Assembly: GCA_977006965.1 (NCBI GenBank)
Contig: OZ345382.1
Location: forward strand, 1,488,001-1,552,000
Length of the DNA stretch: 64,000 bases
Reading direction: 5' to 3'
Source: Phymatolithon calcareum
Taxonomy: Eukaryota > Rhodophyta > Florideophyceae > Hapalidiales
Position numbers and translations under genes: made by a program. The notes under the pieces were generated by a model, which saw only the letters and a list, made by a program, of their open reading frames with translations, made no database searches and was not told where the DNA came from. This document shows, in pieces, positions 1 to 12,312 of the stretch; within the stretch, counting starts at the first letter, position 1; every line of letters starts with the position of its first letter.

Positions 1-259
1 TGACATCAGTAATGCGTTGCTGTAAACGTAAGATATGTGACGAGCTGGAGGCCAAACCGTTTCGTAAAGCATTTCAGAGAAGTACGATTTTTCGATTATT
101 TTCTGTTCGCCCTCTTACTGTAACGAAAGAGTGAAAATTTATGTAGCACCATTCCGTGCTTGATCTTCACCATAGACAGGTTGGTTTTTTAAAAATTCGT
201 AAGATCCTAGGAGTTCCTTGTCTGTAAGTCAGTGCAGTGCGCTTTTCACAGAGCCTATA

Positions 260-1131
260 CAGGGGGGGTTTTCGAATAGGTCTACCCCATGCCAAACTGA
301 TATCACACGCACTATTGGGATATGGCACTATGCAAAATCATACGCTGTGATGCGGTCTTTCGCATTCATATTGCGTGTGCCTCGTAGCGTTTTTTTGTTT
401 TCGTAGGACATTATGTAAAACGACGCGGCAGCAGTTTGAAAAATAACCCAGTTTCGTCCACGTTATAGATGTTTTCAACGTCAAAGTCACGCAACGTCTC
501 ATGCTGCTCGGCCATACTTTCGGCAGCCTCATCTACTGTGGCATTTTCAGCTTGCCCAGCCAATGAGGTCGTGATGATACCATGCAGCTTAACGAATTTC
601 TGGCACTAACAAACAGAGGCACTAAACTTTTCAAATCGTGCTCGGTCGGCATCAGTCAGTTGCCTACATTTAAAAAAGCCCTCTCGAACGAGTAAAGCGC
701 GCTCACGAATCAGATCCTGCGTATCGGGCAGCTTAATTGAGCGCATAATTTCGCAGAAACGAAATACTTTCTCGTCAATCTGCGGATACTGTGCATTTCG
801 CATGGATTTTGAGCTTAGAGACCGCCCTTCTTCGTCAGCCCTACGAAGCAACTCTTCGCCTTCTTTCGGAGTTTCGTTATGAATCGAGATGAAAATTTGA
901 ATCGCGCAATCACCACTGCTGCCGGAGTTCCTTTGTTCAGCATTCTAATCGCCTCCAGCTTGTGTTGTAGATTGAGCCGTGTTCGTGTGCCCTTTTTGTT
1001 GGTCATCATTGTCACCAGCTGAGAAAACCGGTGGGCAGCTAAAGCATATGATAACTGTGCCAACGCATGAGGGGTAGCACTAATAGGGATGTAGCACTAA
1101 TAAATTCGGCACTATTCAGCGACCCCCCCTG
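260..1131 (-). mobile_element. Tigger/pogo-like (Tc1-mariner superfamily) DNA transposon remnant, 872 bp
   Basis: The ends form terminal inverted repeats: both read CAGGGGGGGT inward, then four unmatched bases, then GAATAG. Each end is flanked by TA (258-259 and 1132-1133), the target duplication expected of pogo/Tigger elements. Inside, on the minus strand, lie relics of a CENP-B-type transposase. Short GCACTA motifs recur in direct orientation near both ends (about 310-330, 602-620 and 1070-1115), as transposase-binding subterminal repeats often do. At 872 bp it is far shorter than a full Tigger (about 2 kb or more), so it is an internally deleted, non-autonomous copy. Confidence 0.85.
400..1021 (-). 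pseudogene. Tigger/pogo transposase fragment (psq HTH, CENP-B HTH, first DDE aspartate)
   Basis: Three relics lie in order in different minus-strand frames. Around 1005-890 is a pipsqueak-type helix-turn-helix (text such as HKLEAIRMLNKGTPAAVVIARF). Around 780-690 is a CENP-B second HTH (FRFCEIMRS...DTQDLIRERAL). At 473-441 the text NIYNVDETGLF is the hallmark containing the first catalytic Asp of DDE_1 (Tigger/Jerky/pogo) transposases. The rest of the catalytic domain is missing and the frames are broken, so no protein can be made. Identification rests on family knowledge of the NVDETGLF motif and is strong. Confidence 0.8.
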
Positions 1132-1740
1132 TATACAAAAATCCTATTGTGATTGGCTTCAGATTTCATTTCCCAGCAATGATTTTGATAATGGGCCCAA
1201 AAATTATGCAATGCGAAACGGTGTCTAAATCCGGAAGCAACTACAGGCTTCCGAGCAATGTAAAGTATTATGATTCAACGTCAAGCAGTCAAATGCGCTC
1301 AACATTGAATTCCGTTTTCGCGCAAACCCTTAGCAGCGAGAGAAATTGATCATAATTCATATTTCTATCTCCGCATTCTAAAACTAATACCAAAGATCGA
1401 TTCAGAAGCAAAATCTAGTTCAGGAACCATAATAATCTCTGATTTCTACGTTTAAATTAAGGAACGGTTTGGTCTAGAGTTCACCACATTTGTCTGGGAT
1501 AGCGCAACGTTTCTCTGCTCTTGCGGCTTGATCGAGGATTTTTTTAAGGAAACATGACAGGTATTTGTTTCAGAGCCTCCAATATTAAGGTACTGCACTT
1601 CACGTTACCTTGTACGGTATCTGCGGATATCTTTCGCAGATATCATTTACAACACCTGCTTATATGGTTTCGTATCTCCCGTGTAGGGCAGGACGAAATT
1701 TTTTATTTAGAACTACCAGTACATTCTCTACGATCCCGAG
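1132..1740. other. No gene recognised
   Basis: AT-rich sequence after the Tigger remnant. Only short chance reading frames occur, and no domain, repeat copy or RNA gene was recognised. Confidence 0.5.
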
Positions 1741-1748
1741 CCTAAGGC

Positions 1749-1756
1749 TATATAAG
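1749..1756 (+). promoter_or_regulatory. TATA-box-like site
   Basis: TATATAAG lies 210 bp upstream of an ATG at 1966 that sits in a CACC-ATG context. It could be a core promoter for the short ORF downstream. Sequence-only evidence; weak. Confidence 0.3.
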
Positions 1757-1965
1757 CGAGATCTGGGGCTGAGAGTTGTGGACTGAAGAACAAGAAGAAC
1801 TAAAAAGAAGCTTCATTTGTCGTATGACACCTTCTTTACGACCGATAATTGCAATTTAAATTGTTAGCGAACACCCGAAACCACCATCCCTCCTCGCTTT
1901 GTAGCGCCGTGCTTCAGAGCACAGGTGCTATTTCCATCCAACCGACTACACCAACTTTCTTCACC

Positions 1966-2100
1966 ATGAACGATCGGGAAGAAAACTACCAGCCGATCTC
2001 ACCAACCGTTTTCGCCAAAACCAACCCGGAAGAAGACCTGAGAGTTTGCAACAGGAGTATATTCAAGGATTTGGATCGCTACGATAAAATTAGGAGTTAG
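1966..2100 (+). CDS. Short hypothetical ORF (44 aa)
   Basis: An ATG in good context (TTCACCATGA), preceded by a TATA-like box and a leader, opens a 44-residue reading frame ending at 2098-2100. The layout 'leader ending in ...CACC-ATG' resembles the start of the R2-family ORF at 12845, which also follows a ...CACCACCATGAAC leader. That suggests a related promoter or leader was copied. The protein is hydrophilic with no recognised domain and may be only the first exon or a truncated relic. Confidence 0.25.
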   Translation: MNDREENYQPISPTVFAKTNPEEDLRVCNRSIFKDLDRYDKIRS

Positions 2101-2430
2101 TACCATTTTTGATGCTGTTAAAAACCGTGGCTGTCGGCAAAAAATAAAACTTTTTAACGGCTGCGGGAATCGTCGGTCAGATAAATCGACTGTATGCCAA
2201 CGTCATAGCCTTGTAATAACAGAAACTGGAAATCTTTCAAGGAGACCACCTCCTCCCCGATTGGCCCCAAGGACACCATTTGCCTCTCAGAAATCAGTGT
2301 TCTACGTCGATTATCGAACTCCGAACCCACCCTCAGCGTCCGTTTACCGGATCCCCGAGCGTCAAAGAATTTCTAAAAACGCGGCCAGGAACAGGTCCAA
2401 ACGGGCCAGGTCGAACTGCAAAAAGGCAAG

Positions 2431-2645
2431 CTTCAGAAAGTTCTGCGATGGGGCGCCGTCGCCATGCGCCTGGACACACTTTGGATTTGTTGGCGTTTTG
2501 CAGAGGAAGATGTGTCACTGGGCAACCGTATTAGGCGTGCGGCTGTCGGACGCCATTGAGTGTGCCCAGAAGCACGGCGCCATACGAAGGCGCATATGTG
2601 AGAGCTGACTGGTTCGATTTTCTCCATGCGGCGATCATTTCATCA
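2431..2645 (-). pseudogene. Truncated copy of the [2Fe-2S] ferredoxin gene 5' end
   Basis: The reverse complement aligns closely with 33240-33455, covering the 5' flank, the ATGGCGCCGTGCTTCTG start and the first ~50 codons of the ferredoxin gene, to the shared text AACTTTCTGAAGC. It then stops abruptly. The second cysteine pair of the cluster-binding site is absent and many codons have changed, so it is a partial pseudogene. The homologous 5' flank shows a DNA-level duplication rather than a processed mRNA copy. Confidence 0.75.
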
Positions 2646-2944
2646 GCATATGTATTTCGGGGGTGGATCTAATGCCGTCAATGTGATCATAGTGTGCTGT
2701 GCACTCTTTTTCAAATGCAGTAAAGAGTACGGTATGAGCAGTATGTTATATGATAGCACAGGTGGTGTCACAGCTTCCCGGCCGTGGAATCTTAGTTTAA
2801 TCTATCCGATAAGCCTGCAGATGCTGGTTGGTCACTGCCTCGAGCATACTGTCTTGTCTAATTTTTCCTTCTCACCGGTCAGCCTGGTGCGGAATATTGT
2901 CATATCTGCTCGTACTTCAAAGAAACAAGCGCCATAGCCGCTGC

Positions 2945-3175
2945 TCTATGCATTTCTGGACATCTATATATCCGAAAAAGTGACGGGACAATAATAGAAT
3001 ACAGCTTTATCGAAAATGAAAACGAACGAACCTGGAAAAAGAGATACTGAAGAAGTCTGAGCCCAACCCAGCCCAGCAGACTGGTGTCCGTGTCTTCTGC
3101 TGTCATTCATACTGGACGAATTATACAAGTTGGAGTAAAAAGTGGATGCCTTTGCACTGTAATGTTTTCTCAATC
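2945..3175 (+). repeat. R1 dispersed family, partial copy
   Basis: Starting at 'TTTCTGGACATCTATAT', about 220 bp align imperfectly with 9125-9290 (plus) and with the minus strand near 32680-32860. Shared landmarks are the 'CTGGACATCTAT' start, an 'AAAACTGGA/ACCTGG' centre and a 'GTGGATGCCTTTGC / GTGGATGCCCTCTTTCGC' end. It is heavily diverged and has no open frame. The longer copies suggest an unknown protein-coding ancestor. Confidence 0.5.
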
Positions 3176-3284
3176 AGCCTACCGCCAATTGAAGACAGTT
3201 TGGTAATGGAAATCTGCGATCCCTGGGGTTTCTCTCTCGGCAACTAAATGGACGAAAGGGCATGCGTCTGGCGTACTAACTTTT

Positions 3285-3800
3285 GTGCGACACAGAAGAT
3301 GGCAGGTTATCCGCGTGTCCGTTGCTCCACGCAGTTTACTGGATCCTCGTAAATCAGACCGGCGGCGCAGTACGGATCATCTCAGCACAGCTGAAGTACA
3401 CAAATTCTGCCGCGCCTATATTAAAGACCCTGGTGCATGTTGGAGGTGCATAGCTACATTTTCACCAAGTTTGTGATATGCTTCTTGTGCGACGTGGGGC
3501 TGCACAACGTCGCACAAGAAACACATCACACATTTGGGGACAATTCAGGAGTGCGAAGTTTTATCGTCCTGTATACGCGGGACTTCATGTCGCACGCTTC
3601 GAATGCACTTCACTTAAATCCCAGGACCCGAGCGCTCTCCCTTGCAGAATTATACGACACAGCGTACCTCATGGAGAAAACAGTGGTCGACAGAGCCGAG
3701 CTTTAGACCGCTCTTGTGGAGTACTCTCACCAACCTCCAAAGTTGGAAAATTATACATCGAAGTTACGTGTCCTTGGGAGCGAGAGAAGCACCACCGGTA
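3285..3800 (+). repeat. R2 dispersed family, decayed copy A
   Basis: The 3' part (about 3590-3800) matches the end of copy B (about 13545-13760). Both share the segments around 'CACTT...CC(G/C)AGGACCCGAG', a run encoding a ...RTRAL.LAEL.D..Y-like stretch, 'GAGAGCCGAG', and a terminal 'GTCCTTGGGAGC(G/A)AGAG'. No continuous frame covers the block. The ancestral protein is not recognised. Confidence 0.5.
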
Positions 3801-6800
3801 ATTTGACATATATTCGTGTGTCTTGAGATGTAAATGACAGATTGAGCATTGCAGAGGTGAAAAATGAAGTTTTCTAATATTCGTATTATGCGATTTGATA
3901 ATACAAACGTGCTCAAGGTGTTTCACTCGTTCGTTTTATGTACGGTCGACATGTGGCCAGCTTAAACGAGGGCAATTAGCACAGTCGAAGTTTGCGGCGC
4001 ATTCCAGCTTGCGGCTGCCTACTAACGCCAATTAAAGTGAACATGTGCAAGCCTGTGCAAACCTAAACTAGCCTATAATTCGTGACCTCAAAGAAACAAG
4101 CGGGCGACTAAAAGCGCATTCGGTACCAGGCCCAAGAACAACTATAAACTCCATGTATAACTTACACTCCCTCAAGCACCCACCACCCTCGCACAACAGC
4201 AATGCATCTATGACCAGTCAATGAGATGCTCTTCGCCTTTTGATACGCGAGCAAAAGCATTTTAATGCGCCTTCCAGTACATCTAACAGCATCTGTCCCA
4301 ATCGCAACGGGACCTGTAGAAGAGTTCTGCTCGGACGGTCCATGTCGATTGAGGGACCGAATTTTTCAAAATTGCCTGTTTGGACGACACCACTGGACCT
4401 TCGGTCTATGCCACACACACATTGAACATTTGTAGCAATATGACTGTACCAAACCAATCGGTCAAATCTTAAAAAATCTTTGAATTTCTAAGACTTAGGA
4501 TGTCTCTCAAATCCAAAATGTGTAATTCCATTAAATTTATGAAACAAGTACGATCTCAAACAGGCGATGAACAAGACTTGTGATCTCTACTTCTTGACTG
4601 ATTGGACGAGCCAACGCTACTCCCGCTTTCAATTGGCCCATAAGCAATCAAAAACTTCAAGCTGTACTAGACCGCACAGGCGTTAGCCGAAAATTTATCC
4701 AATTTTATATTTCGTTCATGCTTGGCGCGCGACCGAGCAGAGCTCTAATTTGTAGCCGTTGGGTATCATGAAAGCAAAGATTGATCTGTAAGCCCTGTAT
4801 GGTGGGTCATGATCACTACGGTTTGCGAAGGAACAAAATTCACGAACATGCTCGCAAAAGTTGTCCGAATTTGCAACATAAGCTTCGAAGAAGTAGATCA
4901 GCACTGAAGAGATGGATAAAGGCTGGAAACCACAGGAAAGAACTAAAAATGGTATTTCTCCACGAACAATCAGGAATAAAAGAATAGAAGGAAAACAATA
5001 AAAAGTAAGAACCAATCAAAAAAATTGACGATTAAGTAGATCACTGGGGGAGAAAAAAGGAGTGCTAGCACAGGAATATTTGGTACCATAATATGATAGC
5101 TTTACTCTCAATGAAGTCGATATAATTTTGTATGATCAATTGTGCCGAAATAACATTGTGGATTCTATTTTGGTATTGAGGAAAAGTTAACGGGCGATGT
5201 GAAAGGTATAAGGTCGATATCATAATCGTATCAGTGCCCTAAAGATTTCTGGATGTATACTACGCAACGCCGAACGCTATATCACAGAGTAAACCTGTGT
5301 TTTTACGGACCAGAGTTTTTTCATGTGCGACTGAGAAGAGTGTTACTCTATTTGAGCAGCGTGGGGAGTAACCGTTTCGTGATAGACAGAAAGCAATGCT
5401 TACAAGACGTCACTAATTGGAAGTGTAGTCCACTGACGACATGACTATGACGAGGAACAGAAAATGGGAGACTGGCATGTCATGAAGTATTCGTCGATGA
5501 CTGTGAAAGAAACCGTGGCCTCTTACCAGATTGGGCCATGAGAATGGCATAATTTTCTTCCATTGGCCATGAATTCAAAAGCAAGGATATGTAATAGACA
5601 GAAAAGAGGAACACGCACAGTATTTTGGGAGAGATGAAACGATTTTGGGTCCAGAGAGAAATTATTTGCGACAGAATCGGAAGTGACTTAAAAGATATGG
5701 ACCATATGTACAAGACAAGAGGTATAGATCGATGACGAAAGACGGCGAAAACCGTGCGGCATTTTGAACATTTCATAGCCTATACACTTTGAGAGGGAAG
5801 CGCCGATGCCGGGCTTTGGGAAAGGAACAACAATCACGTTAGCAGTCGTTCGTAGTAATGTGTGCACATTGCTAGTCGCCTTGGACGTACAGACTGTTGT
5901 CTTGTGAAACTTTGACAGTGCGGTGGATGTGAGCGAGGCATAGGAAGGCGCTATGCATCATTCCTATCAGTGGATCGAACGTGATGATCGAGGAGAAAAT
6001 ATAGAATATGGCATTTGGAAATGAAAATCGATGGATGCACTTAGTGTGACAAGTTTCGTTACGTTGCGTCCGCATTGATTGACGTGCTACACATAACGAT
6101 TCATTTCTTGTTTGATGCTTGTCGGAGATATCAATTGATCACGTGGCGAGGTTTCGCGCAGGATCAGACTTCGATGGATTAGGAGGAGACTTCATCTGTG
6201 AATCTGACTTAGAAGCTGCTGTCGGGTCCTCTAGGTCTCTTCGTCCTCCGGAAATAGAAGAAATACGCGTGTTATATAGTGCTCTGTCAGCCCCTCGGAT
6301 GGATAACGGACACGCATATTGATATATATTGAGACAGTTGTTTCGTTTCAAAGACGGAAACTATGCGGCGATAGCTTGAACGAGCTGGCTGCGATAAAGT
6401 CCATACGTAGCGTGTTCTTTGAAATTCTGATCTACTTTAGCATTGTTTCAAAACCAAAGCGGCTCTGATGATGTCACAAGCTCATTTTTGTTCTATATGC
6501 AACGTTACAAGTGTGGACGGACGAAAGTTCAGCGTGCGTGAAGGTGAATCATGTGGCAGTCAAGCACGGGCGTGCTGGACTTATCAGCTGAGATCAATCA
6601 TCACCGAGGTCTGGAAAGAAAGGCGGTACAAGGGCTTTCTGGATCACGCGCAGATGGAGTACACATAAGAATTGTCGGAGCAAATGCCAGCGAGAGTACT
6701 TTTCTGTTGGTTTCCGGGATGCGAGAACAGGCATGATGACCGAAGTTGACAGACTAATTCTGGCCCAGGAGACTACTCTAACACAAATATTCGAGGCTCG

Positions 6801-8066
6801 CGAATCCAAGATATTGCATCAAATGTAATCTATGGTTTCAGGCGTTACGGATAGAGCGGCCTCGCGTTTGACGAAAAGGATTTCGACAACTAGACCAGGC
6901 CCCAGCGCTAGCGGTAGCATTTGTGGTACTATAAGCAGATATACATCGTGCGATTTCTGGACGAAGCAGAAGGGTATTCTAGTGCTGATGCTCCGCAAGT
7001 TCGAAAGGTGTGCTTTGAGAACCGCCGTGGAGCTATTCCATTGCTTCAGTGGGCGCAGCTTATTACGGTTGTAAGTTTCGCAAAGCGACTGCCCGCTGCC
7101 GAGAACTTGCTAGAGAGAGATTTTCGCTGCAAACTTAGCGGAGATATCGAAACGATTTATGTAGTATCTGGTATTCAGGCCGTAATGTTCGTAGTTATAT
7201 AGGGTGTATTAGTATAGATGGGTGACCTTGACGCCTTGTTTTTCCGCGGCCATTGCTGCCCTCAAGTGCTTACACTCAGTTCTTTCGGCCTCGCTGGACT
7301 CTCTGCTAAGGGTTAGTTGTAGTATGATGAGACTGATTTGGTAGTATATGGAGGACTTTCACCGCCGGCCTTCAGTAAACGGGGCACCCCGTGTTTGGTC
7401 CAGATCGACCGTTCTCCGTTTCAACCTTCGCGGTCCTTTTGCCTGAGGGAAGGCCTCGAATACGACCTCGACTCTGCGCCGTCGGTCAAGCCTCGGTCCT
7501 CGGACCCTCGACCCTGTGTTTGCGTACGGACGTTGGTGTCCTCTTGCGATTGGACCCCAAGTCCGTACGCGTGTTGTTGATTGCTCTGTCACTAACCTCT
7601 ATCGAGAGAGACCTTTCGCTAGAGCTTTTCCCGGCCTTTCCGGCCAACCGTTGTCGGACTACTCATTGGCGAAGATCTGCCGATCTGCGCAAGCACACAG
7701 GGAGAGAATAAGAGAGAGCTCAGAATCCATGAGGGAGTTTTGTGGAGTTTATGGTTCAGAAATTCGGTACTTTCAATGATTTTTGTACGCGAAGAACAAT
7801 TTGATAACAGGTAATGCTCCTGTTTCTGTGAATGGAAGCACGGCAGAGGCTGCAGAGGAGGAGCAATGGAGCGCCGCAGCATGTCTTGTCAGTCTTAAAT
7901 CCTCGGAAAAAGCGACCAACTATGTACATCAAGTATTTTACAAGGTGTAACTCAATGCGCAACGTTTCACTGTATCAGCGTCCGCGGAATACAATGTTAC
8001 CTGTTTTACGAAAAGACAGAAGATATATTGCGATAACCCAGAGTACAAATATGCGAGTATGCAGTC
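3801..8066. other. No gene recognised; GC-rich patch at 7360-7700
   Basis: About 4.2 kb of mainly AT-rich sequence with only short unrelated reading frames and no recognisable domain. An island at 7360-7700 is strikingly CG/GC-rich and pyrimidine-biased on the plus strand, unlike its surroundings. It could be a relic of a GC-rich host gene or a retroelement leader, but no family could be assigned. Confidence 0.4.
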
Positions 8067-9292
8067 ATGAATATACAGTCTGTTCTGATGAATTGGATGA
8101 ACTACCGCCGTGCCGATGCGCGTGCGTACTTTTACAATGAAGTAATGTTCGTTCTGGAACGAATTGGAAGTTTAGACACAGTGTACAGTGAGAAACATGA
8201 AGGGTACGAGATCATGCTGAGCCCCGAAAACGAAGATCTCGAATACGGCGAAGTTGTATGGGACATCCCTAATGCGAGCCCGGAACGTATGCGGAAAGCG
8301 CCTTCGAAAGTGACCCAGATAGCGTACGGGCAGCTGGATGACGATAACTTCAAGTCTCCGGAAGAGATGGAGAAAAATCGCACACATCTATCACTCACTC
8401 TGAATTCAAGTCGCGAGCTCAACGGGAAGGAACCGCTGCTTCGATTAGCAAAAGTCTTGGTGACGATGAACATATGTACTGGAAACGGAGAGACCGCTGT
8501 GCCTTCACTCATTGACTACAATGTTTCTCATGGAGCTATTCAAGGCTGGAGACTCGCGGTTCGTGCTATTCTGCTCCGGTCACTCCCTTAAATCGATTCA
8601 TGTAATGGCAATTTGCATGCGCCGTTTATTGCATCGCTTTTTTGGAGGCAAACCAATAACAATAGATAAAAAAGCTCTTAGTAAGGTAACAGATTCTGAA
8701 GGCTTTCTCGGGTCTTGGGTCTCTGTCATGATGGGTTTTAAGGTATATGATGACGGAAAAGACAGAACGCGCCGAGAAATTATTCGAGACGCGAGATTCA
8801 CTGTAAGCTGGGAATGGTACTCTAAGGAGCTAATGAGGTTGGAAATGGAGGAAGAGCGGAGAAGGACGTAAGGCGAGAGATCTGAGGGAGATATCTCCGG
8901 TGCTAGTGAGATAGAATCAAATTTTGCAGATACGTTGACATGGAAACCTCTTGAATGGTATGATAGGATAAAAGGGAGCTGTTTGCTACTGTGATAAATT
9001 GCCGCTATTTAAATGATAGTAAGAGATTACGCCCTGAGGACAATTTGAGAATTCTTTACCGTGCATATATGTACGCCACGTTTGCTCCGAAGAAGAAACA
9101 AGAGCCGCAACCTCTGGGCTATACCTTTCTGGACATCTATCTCAAAACGTGGCCGGGAAATAAACTGAGCTCAACTCTTTCAGAAAGGAAAGCGAACAAC
9201 GAAAACTGGAGACGACTCCTGACGTCACTCATGCCGGAAGAATTTTACGAGTTTAGACTGGATGCCCTCTTTCGCTTGTTTCCGAATGGTAA
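8067..9292 (+). pseudogene. Decayed unknown protein gene (R1 family ancestor)
   Basis: Three adjacent plus-strand frames look protein-like: 8067-8591 (174 codons, acidic and hydrophilic), 8512-8871 (119 codons, ending in an E/R-rich helix) and 8991-9292. They appear to be one gene broken by frameshifts near 8515 and stops near 8870-8990. The last part (LYRAYMYATFAPKKKQEP..., then TFLDIYLKTWPGN) is shared with R1 copies elsewhere. The frame ends at a GGTAAGTG sequence (9288-9295) that could be a relic splice donor. No known domain was recognised. Confidence 0.4.
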
Positions 9293-10640
9293 GTGCAACC
9301 TCCGATGTTTTATTTTGCAAAATAAGCAATCCACCATCCCAGACAGCTGTCCATGCATCCATCCCAGTGACCTAGCCGCTTACCAGACTTCCGCCATAGC
9401 GCATTTGCAAACCTCCGTGCCCGTCCTAAAATTACGAAGCCCTCAGACGACAAAACCCTTAGCGTGCGTCGCTCGCTCGAAGAAGTTGCGTTGAAAAGCA
9501 ATGATTTCCTGGGACGCATGAGACTTCCTTACCTTCTTTACGCGGTCCGTCCCGCGACTTCTTCTAACAGATTCCTTCACCCGCGGCGAGAAGGCCCTCC
9601 GCCAGGCGCATGAGTACGCGAACGTTCGGCAGGACTATGAAAACGTGCTGAAGGCGCTCGGTACCGTCGTGTCCGGACTCGAGAAGCTTGGCTTGGGTCC
9701 GGTCGACGACGCGATCGCGCGCGGAGCGCACGAGGAGAACATTGCCACCGCCAAGTGCCAAGCGCGAAAAGGAGGAGGTTGACACGCAGTTCTCGCGCTT
9801 GGTGTCCGCGGCTCAGAAGCGCCTCGCGGAGTGACTTTGTCGTGCGCCGCAGGTGTGCTCTTGCCTATGTCGATTCGGAATGACTATGTCCTCCTGATCA
9901 TGCACGCTTGCATGCATCTGTCAGTCTTCGAGAACGACAACGAAATTAACGTGATTTACGGAGGAGCAAAATCTTATCCACTTGAGACATCGGGTGCCGC
10001 TGGCTAGAAACCTAGGCAGTAGCTCTTCTCACACAACGTGTTGTACAGAAACAGATTGTGCGAGTACTTGCGAAATTCTTGTAGCAACCGCTGGCGGAAG
10101 ATAAGAAGATTGACCGTGCTCTTCATGGACTGTCATTCTAAATACTTCGGATGCCACAGCAGGTTGAAGTGCGACAAGAAAAAGTGAGTTCACAGACCAA
10201 TAAGAAATTGGGCCCATAGTGAGTGTGTACTTGGCAATGGAAGATTTTGATACCGTAGGGACCTGGAACGTATGTTCGGCAAAGTCCAGATTGCGATGTG
10301 CAACTTCGTGAACTTTGTAAATCAACACTGACACCAAGCAAAAACACGGAACATGGCGAGGACGAAAATGACAATGATCAATTTTGCGAACAAAAGGAAA
10401 TATTTCTCGACAAGGACGGATCACGAAGGTTAGAGGTGGAGTAGGTACAAAAACGGTAGAAGAGCTTTGCCGTGAGAGACCCTTAGCAATACTTAAATTT
10501 CTGAACAATGAAAAGCTGTTGCAGAACAGATTTAAGAATTTACCTTCAGTGTGAGCGATCTTTCCGCAATATAGAAAGAAAGAAATAGAGCAATCTCCAC
10601 CTGACAGGGAGATCCGTGACATCAAGATCCGTCTGCGCAT
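9040..10640 (+). repeat. R1 dispersed repeat, long copy (inverted partner at 31500-32940)
   Basis: About 1.6 kb aligns end to end with the reverse complement of 31500-32940, in the same internal order: the TFLDIYL segment, the 'CTTTCGCTTGTTTCCGAATGG' region, the small helical gene, a spacer, 'GTGCGAGTACTTGCGAAATTCTTG', and a 3' segment containing 'CTGGACTTTGCCGAA' on the opposite strand. Divergence is substantial. The two copies are inverted relative to each other and 22 kb apart, so this is a segmental duplication or an uncharacterised mobile unit. Confidence 0.7.
9436..9833 (+). pseudogene. Pseudogene copy of the small two-exon helical protein
   Basis: The stretch aligns with the intact gene at 32538-32129 (minus). 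The start ATG is ACG here (AAATTACGAAG), the intron acceptor CCCGCAG has become CCCGCGG, and an insertion (AAGTGCC) breaks the frame near 9754. The final codons (CAGAAGCGCCTCGCGGAGTGA) are conserved. Loss of start, splice site and frame marks it as dead. Confidence 0.7.
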
Positions 10641-11470
10641 GCCTCGCTAATGTGGAGTTGCACTCACACGCCTTTTAACCCCGCGATCTGTTCCCAGGCA
10701 TACACTGACACCTTGCGGAGTTACGAGGCGTGTGCGCGCGTCCCCACTGTCGCCATCCGGCAGCGGCTTGGCCGCTTCACCAGGAACGTTTTTACTGTGT
10801 AATCCACCGTCACCCACATGTGAACGAGCATGTGCGCCAGAAAACATACATAAATGTGCAAATGGTTTTATTGCAATTTTTTAAAGCCCTACAGTCATAT
10901 GAATATACGGGAAAGGCTTCCGCAGGTACTCCCTCACTAGGGCGGCTCTACTCTTATGTATGGTATTCTCTCTGAGCCCCTAGTATGTACTCTGTTAAAA
11001 TCTCCGACCCCAGTAGAGCCAAACCTTACATGAAAATACTGCTCTGGAAAGTATAGTGATCCCCCGATGATGCACTAGTCCAACAATCTAGCGACCGTTG
11101 CAAAAAAGCAAACTTTTTTACCTATGCGCAAAATAGCATGCTAAATCTGATTCATTCCGGTCTATACAGGCCCGTGTGCAGATTCCTTCACAGTGGCACC
11201 GTGTATCATATCGTCGAGGAATTGATCAGTCATAAGACTGGGCCTCAACATTCCACATCAGATCCAGCTTCAAAGGTTTTTGAAAAAAATGGGATTCGCG
11301 AACCATGCGCAAGGGCTAATTGTATGGAATTTATTTGTCCCACATTCGGGGATCTACTGACGGGAAAAATAAACCAACCCTTTAGCTGGTGGCTGTGCGC
11401 CCGTGGGGGACGTCGAAACAAACTCAAGAAGGCGAACCATCCACCTTTCTCATTGCGCCACGTCCTTTCT
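10641..11470. other. No gene recognised
   Basis: Between the R1 block and the MYND relic. A plus-strand frame begins at 11138 and runs into the MYND relic. Its first ~110 codons show no domain, so they may be an upstream part or chance reading. Confidence 0.4.
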
Positions 11471-12190
11471 ATGGCGGACGAAGATATTTTGCACGAGGAC
11501 GAAGCCGGGCGTCTTTTCTGCAATCTGAACAGGCATGCTCGATGTCAAGTGTGCTTCATCGACCACGTATTGTGGAACAAATCGGCGGAAGAGCGCGCAG
11601 GTCTCCGCAAGCCGCGCACCCGTGTGCAGAATCTCTTTCCATTGCCGCCGCTCGTAAGATGGGCACTTAGGATGAGGAGCTGCTCGGCAAAATATGCTTC
11701 ACCGCTCTGAACAGCCACACGAAACAGCTTCGTCAACTAGTGGCGTTTGGCGATACCACACAGGAGGAGATCGACGCGGCGATTAATAAACGCCGAGCGG
11801 ACTTTGAGGAGAATGATGCAGAATTGCTTGCCGTATAGCAGGCTAGGAAGAGAGAGAATTCCGACATGGAAACCATCGCGTTTGGAGCTGAGGACACGCA
11901 GCGTCCATTCGACACAGTCGCATATGAACCGCCCCTCCGCGTCCGTGGATGCAGTGGACAAACACACGTGAGGCTAATGCTCTCTCAGCAGTGGGGCGAA
12001 GAAGTTGTCGCACTGCGCACGCTGCCAGAAAGTTAGCTATTGTAACCGCGAGTGCCAGCGCGCCGCTTGGAAGGGACGTACGATGTTTTATCGTATCCCC
12101 CTTGGAATGCTCGAGAAGAAGAAGCGGCTCACTTGGAGCCAACTGGCTGAATTCGACTCTGAATCCAATGGGAAAAAGTTGGAAGTTTGA
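11471..12190 (+). pseudogene. MYND-type zinc-finger protein, decayed
   Basis: ATG at 11471 opens MADEDILHEDEAGRLFCNL..., leading into a Cys/His-rich start typical of algal and fungal MYND proteins (CNL-x2-H-ARCQVCF). The frame then shifts near 11640, has a stop at 11668-11670, continues as a helical acidic segment, stops again at 11834-11836, and after another shift near 11985 ends in the MYND finger itself: CARCQKVSYCNRECQRAAW (about 12014-12070). The MYND pattern C-x2-C...YC-x3-C is clear, although the first Cys pair is degraded (CSLS for C-x2-C). MYND fingers bind proline-rich peptides in chromatin and transcription regulators. With two stops and two frameshifts this copy cannot work. Confidence 0.75.
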
Positions 12191-12312
12191 GTCTCGGCCG
12201 ATCAGTTGCACACCAGACAGGTGTTCAGTTGTAAGGACAGGGACGGTGATGTGAACATCATTGCGGCGTACACGGATAGTAGACGCATTCCAGGACTAGA
12301 GAGAGCCAAGAT

